Assembly (NCBI RefSeq): GCF_000378605.1
Contig: NZ_KB905155.1
Span: 992,001 to 1,056,000 of the forward strand
Length of the DNA: 64,000 nt
Origin: Thioalkalivibrio sp. ALJ21
GTDB lineage: Bacteria > Pseudomonadota > Gammaproteobacteria > Ectothiorhodospirales > Ectothiorhodospiraceae
Reading direction: 5' to 3'
In this document: positions 17,118-28,928 of the stretch, in pieces
Numbering within the stretch: the first letter of the stretch is position 1
How the letters are laid out: the number at the start of each line of letters is the position of its first letter
Program-made: the position numbers and the translations under genes
Notes under the pieces: model-generated
Seen by the model: the letters and a program-made list of their open reading frames with translations, nothing else
Told to the model about the DNA's origin: nothing
Database searches by the model: none

Positions 17118-17372
17118 TCCGTCATCCGTTCTCGTTTTACCCCCTGTAGGAGGCCAGCCCTCTGGCCGATTGGGGCATCACCACCACCCCATCGCGCAGG
17201 GGGCTGCGCTCCTACAGGGAAATGCCACCGTCATGCGGCGTGACGAATTCCATTCCGTCATCCGTTGTCGTTTTACCTTCTGTAGGAGGCCAGCCCTCTG
17301 GCCGATTGGGACATCACCACCACCCCATCGCGCAGAGGGCTGCGCTCCTACAGGGGGGATTCGCCATTTTGA
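17101..17372. repeat. 136-bp tandem duplication of the sat 5' end plus REP pair
   Basis: Two copies, 17101-17236 and about 17237-17372, share AATTCCATTCCGTCATCCGT, TCGTTTTACC and a complete REP pair. REP pairs are at 17146-17215 and 17282-17351, mixing GGCCAG-class and GCGCAG-class stems. The copied segment contains the sat start codon and leader, so the region upstream of sat has a second ribosome-binding context. Confidence 0.85.
17212..17253 (-). other. 13-codon mini-ORF, duplicate of the sat-cysC N-terminus ending in a REP
   Basis: ATG 17253 opens a 13-codon frame reading MEFVTPHDGGISL and stopping at the TAG of a REP head (CTGTAGGAG). The sat-cysC protein begins MELITPYGG, so the first codons are homologous. 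The upstream bases are the same as those before sat, so if sat is translated from its ATG this ORF may be too. It is probably a duplication relic; a regulatory leader is conceivable. Confidence 0.5.
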
Positions 17373-17746
17373 TTTTGCTGGATGTCCGCGCGCAGTTGTT
17401 CGATCTCGGTCATCAGCGCCTCGTGCTCGGCGCGTTTGCGTTTGAGCAGGTGATACGCCAGGCGTGCCTTCTCCTGCAGACCGCCCGGGGTCAGCTTGTA
17501 CAGGTAGGCGGAGCGATTGTCGGAGCGGCGAAAGTTCTGTGTCTTTACCCAGCCGCGATCCAGCAGCGCCTTCAGCGCGTAGTGGGTCTTGCCAACGGAC
17601 AGCCCCAGCGCCCGCGCGATCTGGCGCTGGCTCATCTCGGGGTCCGCCTCCAGCAGGCGAAGTACTTGGTACTGGGTATCGTCGTTGATCAACCTGCCGG
17701 CCCAAAGCCGCCCAGCGGCGACTGCGTTCACGCATTGAGCGCACAT
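17348..17746 (-). CDS. EPS-associated MarR-type transcriptional regulator
   Basis: About 132 residues from ATG 17746; TTG 17692 would give a start (INDDTQYQVLRLLEADPE) closer to the family's usual one. The winged-helix DNA-binding region is MSQRQIARALGLSVGKTHYALKALLDRGWVK, followed by RSDNRSAYLYKLTPGGLQEKARL. This matches the small MarR-like regulators found in exopolysaccharide clusters. The C-terminus is a short coiled coil. The stop codon TAG is the one inside a REP head. It probably regulates the adjacent EPS genes. Confidence 0.82.
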   Translation of the reverse strand: MCAQCVNAVAAGRLWAGRLINDDTQYQVLRLLEADPEMSQRQIARALGLSVGKTHYALKALLDRGWVKTQNFRRSDNRSAYLYKLTPGGLQEKARLAYHLLKRKRAEHEALMTEIEQLRADIQQNQNGESPL

Positions 17747-17785
17747 TGGACCACGCACCCTGCCCCGCCGCAAGCCAACCCCCCT

Positions 17786-17901
17786 GTAGGAGGCCAGCCC
17801 TCTGGCCGATAGGGCATCACCAGCACCCCATCGCGCAGGGGGCTGCGCTCCTACAACCGGGAATGCCCCAAGATCTGTAGGAGGCCAGCCCTCTGGCCGA
17901 T
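17786..17901. repeat. REP pair plus single REP
   Basis: An inverted pair at 17786-17854 (GGCCAG-class left, GCGCAG-class right) and a lone REP of GGCCAG class at 17877-17901. They lie between the MarR-type regulator and a PIN toxin gene. Confidence 0.9.
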
Positions 17902-17931
17902 CGGGCCCGTCGAAAGCCCAGAAAACGTTGG

Positions 17932-18333
17932 TTAGCGGAGGAGAAACTCCTGCGGAGTCAGCGCGGGCACGGGCGAACCGGCGAAATCCTTCACGTTGCG
18001 CGTGATGATGCAGGCGCAACCCGCACGCTCGGCAGTGGCGGCCACCACGGCATCCTCGAAATCCGCCCAGCCGAGCGACCGGGCTCGCTCGAGTTCTGCG
18101 CGTCCCACCGCGCATACGTGCAACTGCTGGAGCAACCAGTTCAATGCCCGATCCGCAGCCGTGCGATCCGCATACCGTGCAACCAGGTAGTGCACCGTGG
18201 TCGCCGCGTGTGCGCTGATTGCACCCGCTTCGTCGCCGTGCAGGACTTGTTCCAGAACTGCCGCCGAAACACGATAGTGCGGCTCGCGCTTTTGCAGAAC
18301 GTCCAGCAGGACGTTCAGATCGAGCATGATCAC
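17932..18333 (-). CDS. PIN-domain ribonuclease toxin
   Basis: A 133-residue PIN domain. Acidic residues of the metal site are visible in MLDLNVLLDVL (N-terminal Asp), DFEDAVVAATAE (central Glu/Asp) and ITRNVKDF (C-terminal Asp). PIN toxins cleave RNA. It overlaps the upstream small gene by ATGA, the standard antitoxin-toxin arrangement. The order and family support a VapBC-like module, though the partner is not a classical AbrB VapB. Confidence 0.85.
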   Translation of the reverse strand: MIMLDLNVLLDVLQKREPHYRVSAAVLEQVLHGDEAGAISAHAATTVHYLVARYADRTAADRALNWLLQQLHVCAVGRAELERARSLGWADFEDAVVAATAERAGCACIITRNVKDFAGSPVPALTPQEFLLR

Positions 18334-18575
18334 GATTGATGCTTGTCGCGCAGGTGGTCGTGATAGGCCTTCTCGGCATCCACATCAGGGGGGATCAGGC
18401 CAGTGATGGCTTCCAGCTCGGCACTTGGCGTATGACGCTCCAGAGCGCGAAGGCGACGCAGATGGCGATCAATCACCTCAGTCATACTCATACCGTGCGC
18501 CTTGGCATAGGCCTTCGCGAACTCCACATCCTGCTTGGGCAGGCGCACGGTCACCTTGGTGGTTTCGTGTTCCAT
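18330..18575 (-). CDS. Antitoxin of the PIN toxin, ribbon-helix-helix-like
   Basis: About 81 residues from ATG 18575, chosen because GGGAGGTGATCGC lies immediately upstream; longer in-frame starts lack this site. KVTVRLPKQDVEFAKAYAKAHGMSMTEVIDRHL has the strand-helix-helix pattern of RHH antitoxins. The acidic C-terminal tail (LIPPDVDAEKAYHDHLRDKH) probably wraps the toxin. It overlaps the PIN toxin gene by 4 bp. Confidence 0.8.
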   Translation of the reverse strand: MEHETTKVTVRLPKQDVEFAKAYAKAHGMSMTEVIDRHLRRLRALERHTPSAELEAITGLIPPDVDAEKAYHDHLRDKHQS

Positions 18576-18738
18576 GCGATCACCTCCCGGCATGTATGGC
18601 AGATTTAATAGAATTGTACGGCACGGGTTCACTCACATCCAAGACGAACTCGACCGCTTGCTCTTTCGCTGGAGATCCCGACTCCTCGCTTCGCGGCGGC
18701 CGGGATGACAAAGACGTAGTTAGGCGCCGCAGCCCCCT

Positions 18739-18808
18739 GTAGGAGGCCAGCCCTCTGGCCGATCGGGGCTATCCAACACCCAAATCGGCCAGAGGGCTGG
18801 CCTCCTAC
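18739..18808. repeat. Inverted pair of GGCCAG-class REPs
   Basis: A perfect-looking inverted pair, stems GGCCAG/CTGGCC with loops CCCT/AGGG. Its right copy overlaps the 3' end of vapC, whose stop codon TAG is part of the GTAGGAG head. Confidence 0.92.
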
Positions 18809-19185
18809 AGGGGATGCTTCGGGATGTAGTGAACGCCCGGAAGCCCGTCGAAATCGGCGTCCTGGGTCCAGAGATCGGCCTGATGGGCGCGCGCGGTGGC
18901 GTAGATGATGCTGTCGGCGAGCGGGAGAGCGTGCTGGTTGCCAAGACTGGCGGCTGACAGTGCCAAGGGCCCCGTGAGGTCAATGAGTTCGCCCTGCTGC
19001 ATCAGTGCGGCCGCCTGCAGGGCCGCCGCCTCGCCTCGTTGCTGGAGCACCCGTTTGAAAACTTCGTAGAGGCTGATTGTGGGCACGATCAGTTCTGCCG
19101 TGGTCTCGATTGCGTCTGCAAACACATCGGCATTGGGGCCGTCGGCAAAGTATTCCAGCCACGCGGACGAATCGACCACGTTCAC
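18805..19185 (-). CDS. vapC: VapC-type PIN-domain toxin
   Basis: A 126-residue PIN domain: VVDSSAWLEYFADG (first Asp), SLYEVFKRVL (Glu), ALPLADSIIYATARAH (Asp) and DLWTQDADFDGL (last Asp). All four acidic positions of the active site are present. It starts 4 bp inside the AbrB-type antitoxin gene. The last codons read into a REP: KHPL then TAG from the GTAGGAG head, so the C-terminus may have been reshaped by the repeat. Confidence 0.9.
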   Translation of the reverse strand: MNVVDSSAWLEYFADGPNADVFADAIETTAELIVPTISLYEVFKRVLQQRGEAAALQAAALMQQGELIDLTGPLALSAASLGNQHALPLADSIIYATARAHQADLWTQDADFDGLPGVHYIPKHPL

Positions 19186-19388
19186 ACGCGGTCTCCGTCG
19201 CGCGGGATGTCTGGGTCAATGCCCTTGAGGAACCCTCGCATCTCGCTCATGCGCCGCTCGGGTATCAGTTCGATGCGGTCGTCGTACGCAACAATCTGAA
19301 CCTTCTGGCCTGCACGAAGATGCAGCGCCTCGCGTACCGCCTTGGGGATGACGACCTGATACTTCGGAGAAATGGTGAGGGCTTGCAT
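19182..19388 (-). CDS. vapB: VapB-type AbrB-fold antitoxin
   Basis: A 68-residue SpoVT/AbrB swapped-hairpin protein: ALTISPKYQVVIPKAVREAL then LRAGQKVQIVAYDDRIELIP. The C-terminal tail (MSEMRGFLKGIDPDIPRDG) matches toxin-binding tails of VapB proteins. It overlaps vapC by 4 bp and should repress the shared promoter. Confidence 0.9.
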   Translation of the reverse strand: MQALTISPKYQVVIPKAVREALHLRAGQKVQIVAYDDRIELIPERRMSEMRGFLKGIDPDIPRDGDRV

Positions 19389-19461
19389 TTGAACACCTCA
19401 ATCGATCGCAATTTCGTTTTACCAATTTAGCATCGATGCCGCAGATGGGCGAAAAATCCTT

Positions 19462-19564
19462 CGCCCCCTGGCTGATTGGGGCATCACCAGCACCCCATTG
19501 CGCAGGGGGCTGCGCTCCTACAACAATCAGACATCCCCTGTAGGAGGCCAGCCCTCTGGCCGAT
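19462..19564. repeat. REPs flanking the RAYT gene on its 3' side
   Basis: A partial pair at 19462-19521, whose left copy has lost its GTAGGAG head and whose right copy has a GCGCAG-class stem ending CTCCTAC. A complete GGCCAG-class REP follows at 19540-19564. The RAYT stop codon is 23 bp further on. Confidence 0.85.
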
Positions 19565-19586
19565 GGGCGTTCGGCTCAACCCCCGA

Positions 19587-20030
19587 TCAAAGCCAGATCG
19601 CATCCCAGTGCGGGTAATCACCCAAGTTACGCACCAGCCCGGCACGCAGGGGGTTGGCGGCGATATAACGGGCCAGCGACGTCAGGTCTTCTTCGCAGCG
19701 TACCGCGTGATCGTGGAAGCCGGGCTGCCAGAGCGCCCGCCCGAGCCTGCGGGCGGTGACCGCCTTGACCGACCGCACGACGGTAGACAGGGACATACTG
19801 TTTCCAAGCGTCATCAGCCAGTGCAGATGGTCCGGCATCACCACATAGGCCAGCGTATCCGCCTGCCCGAGCGCTTGCGCGTGGCGCAGCGTAGCGACCA
19901 GTGCACGGGCGGCGGCGAAGTCGCGGAACACCGGTGTGCGATCCCGCGTGACGGTGGTGATGAGGTAGATGCGCCCGGGCTCGGAATAGCGGCCACGGCG
20001 CAGGGCCTGAGCGTGAGGTTTGCCGTCCAT
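19587..20030 (-). CDS. REP-associated tyrosine transposase (RAYT, Y1/HUH family)
   Basis: A 147-residue Y1 transposase starting at ATG 20030. The metal-binding HUH motif is MPDHLHWL (His 68 and 70). The probable nucleophilic Tyr is Y122 in LARYIAANPLRAGLV, and ALWQPGFHDHAVR at 99-111 is typical of RAYTs. It has REPs on both sides, as is usual for RAYT genes. Family members bind a GTAG tetranucleotide beside the REP hairpin and nick it, spreading REPs. GTAG is exactly the head of the repeats here. Length and motifs suggest an intact enzyme. Confidence 0.9.
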   Translation of the reverse strand: MDGKPHAQALRRGRYSEPGRIYLITTVTRDRTPVFRDFAAARALVATLRHAQALGQADTLAYVVMPDHLHWLMTLGNSMSLSTVVRSVKAVTARRLGRALWQPGFHDHAVRCEEDLTSLARYIAANPLRAGLVRNLGDYPHWDAIWL

Positions 20031-20145
20031 GGCATCGCTCCCGTTGTGCTGGTTGTTTTGTTCTCCAAGGGGCGGCGGCGTGGCCTGGTGGTCTTCGGCT
20101 GGCGGTAAGCCAGATTGTAGCCGTTGGGGATTTGTCTGGCTTCCT

Positions 20146-20344
20146 ATCGCGCAGGGGGCTGCGCTCCTACACGATCCCCGGGGCCCATCGTAGGAGGCCA
20201 GCCCTCTGGCCGATGGGCCTGTCCAACATCCGGTCGGCCAGGGGGCTGGCCTCCTACGCGGAATCACGCCCCCTGTAGGAGCGCAGCCCCCTGCGCGATG
20301 TGGCGCTGGGCATGCCTCAATCGGCCAGACGGCTGGCCTCCTAC
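20146..20344. repeat. REP cluster upstream of the RAYT gene
   Basis: A single GCGCAG-class REP (20146-20170) and two inverted pairs (20190-20257 and 20275-20344). The second pair joins a GCGCAG-class left copy to a GGCCAG-class right copy. They fill the space between RAYT and ugd. Confidence 0.9.
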
Positions 20345-20367
20345 AGGGGTGGGGGCGCGGGGATGGG

Positions 20368-21534
20368 TCAGTCGCTGTTGAAGAGGTCGCGGGTGTAGAT
20401 CTTGTCGGGCTGGTCGCGGATGTCGTCGGTGATGCGGTTGGCGACGATTACGTCACTGATGCGCTTGAACTCTTCGAGGTCGCGGATGACGCGGGAGCGG
20501 TAGAACTCTTCGTCCGGGAGCTCCGGCTCGTAGACAACCACCTCAATGCCCTTGGCCTTGACGCGCTTCATCACCCCCTGGATGGCGGAGGCGCGGAAGT
20601 TGTCGGAGCCGCTCTTCATGACCAGGCGATAGACACCGACGATCTTGGGGTTGCGCCGGATAATGGCGTCGGCGACGAAGTCCTTGCGGGTGCGGTTGGC
20701 GTCCACAATGGCGGCGATGATGTTGTTGGGGACTTCGTCGTAGTTGGCCAGGAGCTGCTTGGTGTCCTTCGGCAGGCAGTAGCCGCCGTAGCCGAAGGAC
20801 GGGTTGTTGTAGTGGCTGCCGATGCGCGGGTCCAGGCATACGCCATCGATAATCTGCCGGGTGTCCAGACCGTGGGTCTCGGCGTACGTGTCCAGTTCGT
20901 TGAAATACGCCACCCGCATGGCCAGATAGGTGTTGGCGAACAGCTTGATCGCCTCGGCCTCGGTGGGGCTGGTAAACAGGATCGGAACGTCCCTGGCCAT
21001 GGCGCCCTCGGCCAGGAGTTTGGCGAAGGTCTCGGCCCGCTCGGACTCCTCGCCCACGATAATTCGGGACGGGTGCAAATTGTCGTACAGCGCCCGCCCC
21101 TCGCGCAGAAACTCCGGCGAGAACAGGATGTTGTCGGTCTCCATCTGCGCCTTGATATCGCGGGTATAACCGACTGGCACGGTGGACTTGATCACCATCA
21201 CCGCTTGCGGATTGATCGCGCTCACGTCGCGAATAACCGACTCGACGGTGCTGGTGTTGAAGTAGTTGGTCTGCGGGTCGTAGTCCGTTGGTGTCGCGAT
21301 GATCACGAAATCGGCACCCTCGTAGGCCTCCTGCTTGTCCAGTGTGGCCTTGAGGTTCAGCTCGCGGTTCTCCAGGAAATCCTGGATCTCCGCATCGATG
21401 ATCGGGGACTGCCGGCGGTTGATCTGCTCGACCTTTTCCGGCACCACGTCGAGCGCAACGACCTCATGGTTCTGCGCAAGCAGGACGGCATTGGAAAGCC
21501 CGACATATCCGGTTCCGGCGACTGCGATTTTCAT
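20368..21534 (-). CDS. ugd: UDP-glucose 6-dehydrogenase
   Basis: About 388 residues from ATG 21534 ([20 protein letters not shown]). The NAD site [17 protein letters not shown], the central SPEFLREG and the active-site Cys motif [11 protein letters not shown] are all present. It oxidises UDP-glucose to UDP-glucuronate using two NAD+. The length matches the short bacterial form. It supplies uronic acid for the capsule or EPS made by this locus. Confidence 0.95.
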   Translation of the reverse strand: MKIAVAGTGYVGLSNAVLLAQNHEVVALDVVPEKVEQINRRQSPIIDAEIQDFLENRELNLKATLDKQEAYEGADFVIIATPTDYDPQTNYFNTSTVESVIRDVSAINPQAVMVIKSTVPVGYTRDIKAQMETDNILFSPEFLREGRALYDNLHPSRIIVGEESERAETFAKLLAEGAMARDVPILFTSPTEAEAIKLFANTYLAMRVAYFNELDTYAETHGLDTRQIIDGVCLDPRIGSHYNNPSFGYGGYCLPKDTKQLLANYDEVPNNIIAAIVDANRTRKDFVADAIIRRNPKIVGVYRLVMKSGSDNFRASAIQGVMKRVKAKGIEVVVYEPELPDEEFYRSRVIRDLEEFKRISDVIVANRITDDIRDQPDKIYTRDLFNSD

Positions 21535-21578
21535 CCCTGGATCCCTCGGTTGTTCAGTGTTGATGTGTACCCCAACGC

Positions 21579-21630
21579 CCGCAGGCGCTTGCTGGCAGGC
21601 ACCTTTCCGCCGCAAGGGCAGTCCCTACAG
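21579..21630. repeat. Degenerate REP-like palindrome upstream of ugd
   Basis: On the minus strand this reads GTAGGGACTGCCCTTGCGGC, then further imperfect inverted repeats ending GCCAGCAAGCGCC. It resembles the other REPs but has a GTAGGGAC head and a TGCC/GGCA-type stem. It may be a third, older family. Confidence 0.4.
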
Positions 21631-21767
21631 GGGGTGTTATGACGTTGGGGCGAAGAATACACAAGCGCCGGTGCGCTCGTGAGGAACGGGTGCTCAGGAT
21701 TCGCGGTGGCTCGGCTTGCCGGCGAACCCCGCGCACATTTCCGCCAAGTCACAGCACAAATGCACTC

Positions 21768-23660
21768 TTATTGCGATTCGTGCCCTGCGGGAATGGGCTC
21801 GTACTCCACGACCACCCGCTTGAGCACCTGGCAGGCGATTTCGGTGTTCATCTCGCGCTCGGCTTGGTCCAGGGTGTCCAGCGCGTACCGGACTTCGCCG
21901 GAGTCTACACACGATTCGTGCGCACGCATGATTTTGGAGTGCGATGTGCCGACGACGTTGTCGCCAATCAGCAGTTCTTCGAAAAGCTTTTCGCCCGGAC
22001 GCAAACCGGTAAAGGCAATCTCGATCCCGTCCTCGGGCTCTCCGTCTTCTTTCACCTGGCGGCCATGCAAACGAATCATCCGGGTGGCCAGGTCGACAAT
22101 CCGAACCGGCTCGCCCATGTCCAGCACAAATACCTCGCCCCCCTCGGCCATCGCCCCCGCCTGGATGACGAGCTCTGCCGCCTCCGGGATGGACATGAAG
22201 TAGCGGGTGATCTCCGGGTGGGTCACGGTAACGGGGCCGCCGTCGCGGATCTGCTGGTGGAACAGCGGGACCACGGAGCCGGACGAGCCCAGCACATTGC
22301 CGAAACGCACCATGCTGAAGATGGTCGGCGGGTTCTGGCGCGCGCGGTCCTGCAGGAGCATCTCCGCCAGGCGTTTCGTGGCGCCCATGACATTGGTCGG
22401 GCGGACGGCCTTGTCCGTGCTGATCAGGATGAAGCGTTCGACACCGACCTCCATAGCGGCGTCGGCGAGGATCGCAGTGCCGAAGACGTTGTTGCGAACG
22501 CCCTCGATCAGGTTGGCCTCCACGATCGGCACGTGTTTGTACGCCGCCGCGTGGTAAAGCGTCTGTACGCCGTATTCCTTGAGTACCGCACGCACACGGC
22601 GCGGATTGGCGACGGAACCCAGCAAGGCCACAACCGGCACCTCGAGCCCTTTCTGGTCCGCCAGCACCTCCAGGTCGCGCTCGATACGGTAAAGCGAGAA
22701 CTCGTTGCGCTCGTAGAGCACCAACAAACGTGGCTTCAGACGGAGAATACGGCGACAAAGCTCCGCACCAATCGACCCGCCCGCACCGGTGACCATCACA
22801 ACTCGGTCTTCAATACTGCGTTTTAGAAGCTCGCGATCCGGGGGCACCGGATCGCGTCCGAGCAGATCGGCGATGTCGATGTCTTCCAACTCGTCGAGCC
22901 GGGCCTGGCCGGACACGACCGCATCCATGGACGGTACGGTCTGGATATACAGCGGATAGCCTTCCAGTCGCTCCAGAATGGCGCGGCGATCCGCCCGGCT
23001 GGCAGAGGGGATTGCCAGCAGCAGGCGGCGCAGACCGTAGCGTTTGATCAGACCATCAAGCGCCGACGGGTGGCGTACGCGAATGCCGTCGATGGAGCTT
23101 CCCTGAAGCGTCCGATCATCGTCCAGAAACGCGACAACTCGAAAGCGCCCCCCGGATTTCAGTCCTGACAGCAACTGGACGCCCGCCTCGCCCGCACCAT
23201 AGATCACGACCGGCTCAACACCCGGATCGGTGGCCAGCATCGAATGATAGAGCGCGCGCACGAGGAACCGGCTGCCGCCCACATACATGAACGCAACAAT
23301 CGCGAAATTGATTGGCACTGAGCGGGGGAAACTCTCGACTTGTGCCAGCGCTACCGCTGCCCACAGCACGAGCGCCAGGAGCACGACACCGGTACCGACC
23401 GCCCAGATCGCACGTGTACCCATGAAACGCACGACAGCGCGATAAAGCCCAAGGCGGACAAAGACCGGTATCCCGACCAGGACGACCAGCGGGAACAGCC
23501 ACCAGGTCTCCAGCATGATGTCGGGAACCGGCTCGGCCAGCCGGATCATGAAGCCCGACCAGAGCGCCAGTGGCAGCATCACCGCGTCCGCGGCAACCAT
23601 CAGCCAGCGCTTTTTGCCGCGCGGCAGCCTCAGCAGACGTTCCAGCCCACGATTCAGCAT
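21768..23660 (-). CDS. WbpM/CapD-type nucleotide-sugar 4,6-dehydratase, membrane-anchored
   Basis: About 630 residues from ATG 23660. Four hydrophobic segments in the first 150 residues anchor it. A CoA-binding-like region follows (VVIYGAGEAGVQLLSG), then the catalytic SDR domain from about 270: VTGAGGSIGAELCRRI, FILISTDKAVRPTNVMGATKR (the variant in which Tyr of YxxxK is Met, as in WbpM/FlaA1). Such enzymes convert UDP-GlcNAc to the 4-keto-6-deoxy sugar, the entry to QuiNAc, FucNAc or bacillosamine. It lies upstream of ugd in the same direction. Confidence 0.9.
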   Translation of the reverse strand: MLNRGLERLLRLPRGKKRWLMVAADAVMLPLALWSGFMIRLAEPVPDIMLETWWLFPLVVLVGIPVFVRLGLYRAVVRFMGTRAIWAVGTGVVLLALVLWAAVALAQVESFPRSVPINFAIVAFMYVGGSRFLVRALYHSMLATDPGVEPVVIYGAGEAGVQLLSGLKSGGRFRVVAFLDDDRTLQGSSIDGIRVRHPSALDGLIKRYGLRRLLLAIPSASRADRRAILERLEGYPLYIQTVPSMDAVVSGQARLDELEDIDIADLLGRDPVPPDRELLKRSIEDRVVMVTGAGGSIGAELCRRILRLKPRLLVLYERNEFSLYRIERDLEVLADQKGLEVPVVALLGSVANPRRVRAVLKEYGVQTLYHAAAYKHVPIVEANLIEGVRNNVFGTAILADAAMEVGVERFILISTDKAVRPTNVMGATKRLAEMLLQDRARQNPPTIFSMVRFGNVLGSSGSVVPLFHQQIRDGGPVTVTHPEITRYFMSIPEAAELVIQAGAMAEGGEVFVLDMGEPVRIVDLATRMIRLHGRQVKEDGEPEDGIEIAFTGLRPGEKLFEELLIGDNVVGTSHSKIMRAHESCVDSGEVRYALDTLDQAEREMNTEIACQVLKRVVVEYEPIPAGHESQ

Positions 23661-23840
23661 GGTGTGTTGTGCCCGTCCGGCATCCTGGCCCCAAACCCTG
23701 TCGACAAAACCCAGCCCGACCACACTACATCAAGTGCCGGTCCCTGGCCCCCGCCGCACCCCATCGCGGCGCACGAAGCATAAGCAACCCCTGATGAAAA
23801 TGCATCCATCCAGCGCCCCAGGCCATCGCTACACCCCCCT

Positions 23841-23909
23841 GTAGGAGGCGAGCCTCTCGCCGATAGGGTGCTGGATACGCCCCCATCGGCCAGAGGGCTG
23901 GCCTCCTAC
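23841..23909. repeat. REP pair with GGCGAG-class stem
   Basis: The left copy has GTAGGAGGCGAGCCTCTCGCC, a stem class seen nowhere else in the window. The right copy is of GGCCAG class. It is followed 15 bp later by the REP interrupted by the IS3 element. Confidence 0.88.
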
Positions 23910-24015
23910 GCAAGACACACCCCTGTAGGAGCGCAGCCCCCTGCGCGATGTGCTGGTCTAATTTTCGTGGACACCTCGATCGGTGGAATGATTGGGATCT
24001 GATCGAGGAGACGAT

Positions 24016-24306
24016 ATGGGACGCAGGAATTTTGATCCGGAGTACAAGCTTCGGGTGGCCCGGATGGTGGTGGATGAGGGCCAGAGTGTGCCGCAAGTGG
24101 TGCGGGACACCGGGGTGGGCGAGACGGCCGTTCGGCGCTGGGTCGAGCAACTCAAGGCGGATCGTGCCGGGGAGGCCGGCGATGGCCGGCCTTTGACGCC
24201 GGAGCAGCGACGGATCCGGGAGCTGGAGGAAGAGAATCGCCGGCTGCGGGAAGACAAGGCCATCCTAAAAAAGGCCTCCGCCTTCTTCGCCCGGGAACTG
24301 AAGTGA
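24016..24306 (+). CDS. IS3-family OrfA (DNA-binding subunit)
   Basis: A 96-residue protein from ATG 24016. The N-terminal helix-turn-helix is FDPEYKLRVARMVV, then VPQVVRDTGVGETAVRRWVEQ. A leucine-zipper-like segment follows, ending ILKKASAFFARELK. A slippery A-AAA-AAG heptamer at 24267-24273 lies in the correct phase for -1 frameshifting into orfB. The frame after the shift is open through to orfB. Confidence 0.92.
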   Translation: MGRRNFDPEYKLRVARMVVDEGQSVPQVVRDTGVGETAVRRWVEQLKADRAGEAGDGRPLTPEQRRIRELEEENRRLREDKAILKKASAFFARELK

Positions 24307-25187
24307 TGCATCGCTGCATCACGACCCTGACGGAGAAGGCTTCGGTGCAGCGGGTCTGCGATCTGCTGGAGGCGAGCCGTTCGGGCTACTACGCGGCGCA
24401 GACGCGCGGCCGGCGACTGCGCCGGCCTTGTGCGCTGGGACAGCGGGTCAAGGAGGCGTTCGAACAGTCGGAGTGGACCTACGGCAGCCGCCGTGTGCAG
24501 GCGGCGCTGCGGTCGGATGGCGTTGAGGTCGGCCGCTACCGGGTCCGCCGTCTGATGCGGGAGCAGGGGCTGCGCCCGGTCTGGAAGCGGGCGTTCGTGG
24601 TCACCACGCAGCGGGATGAGGCTGCGCCGGTGGTGGCGAACCACCTGGACCGGCAGTTCCAGCCCTCGTGTCCGAACGCAGCCTGGGTGACCGACATCAC
24701 CTACATCCGGACCCGTACCGGCTGGACGTATCTGGCGGCGGTGCTGGACCTGTTCCACCGCAAGGTGGTGGGCTGGTCCATGGCCCGGCGGATGGATGCC
24801 GAGTTGGCCTGCAGTGCGCTGCGCATGGCGCTGCAGAGCCGGCAACCCGAGCCGGGGCTGCTGGTGCACTCCGACCAGGGCTGTCAGTACACCAGCGACG
24901 CCTGGCGGCGTCTGCTGGTGCAGCACGGCGCCCGGGCCAGCATGAGCCGGCGGGGTAACTGCTGGGACAATGCGGTGGCCGAACGCTTCTTCCTAAACCT
25001 GAAGATGGAGCGCGTCTGGCGACGGGACTATGCCAATCACGGCGAGGCCACCCGGGACATCACCGACTACATCGTCGGCTTCTACAACGAGCGCCGAAGG
25101 CACTCGACCCTGGGCTACCTGTCGCCCAACGCCTACGAGCGAAAATGGACAGCCGAAACACCGATCGAGGTGTCCGAAATCACTTGA
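24303..25187 (+). CDS. IS3-family OrfB (DDE transposase)
   Basis: 294 residues from ATG 24303, overlapping orfA by 4 bp. It has the HTH_21 region, then an rve integrase core. The DDE triad is visible: Asp in WVTDITYI, Asp in VHSDQGCQYTS, Glu in NCWDNAVAERFF. The normal C-terminus (FYNERRRHSTLGYLSPNAYE) is present. It appears intact and could be made alone or as an OrfAB fusion through the upstream slippery site. Confidence 0.93.
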   Translation: MMHRCITTLTEKASVQRVCDLLEASRSGYYAAQTRGRRLRRPCALGQRVKEAFEQSEWTYGSRRVQAALRSDGVEVGRYRVRRLMREQGLRPVWKRAFVVTTQRDEAAPVVANHLDRQFQPSCPNAAWVTDITYIRTRTGWTYLAAVLDLFHRKVVGWSMARRMDAELACSALRMALQSRQPEPGLLVHSDQGCQYTSDAWRRLLVQHGARASMSRRGNCWDNAVAERFFLNLKMERVWRRDYANHGEATRDITDYIVGFYNERRRHSTLGYLSPNAYERKWTAETPIEVSEIT

Positions 25188-25195
25188 CCACTACA

Positions 25196-28874
<3,679 letters not shown>

Positions 28875-28928
28875 TCAATACCTCGTCTTTCGTGTTGTGC
28901 GACCGCGCGCGAATTCGGGCGGGACGGG

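Noticed and set aside
17178-18385. Long frames that read through REPs upstream of the MarR-type gene and elsewhere
   Set aside because: Their extra residues (repeated RRRPALWPMG or VGGQPSGRWG strings) are translations of the REP palindromes. Real starts lie inside.
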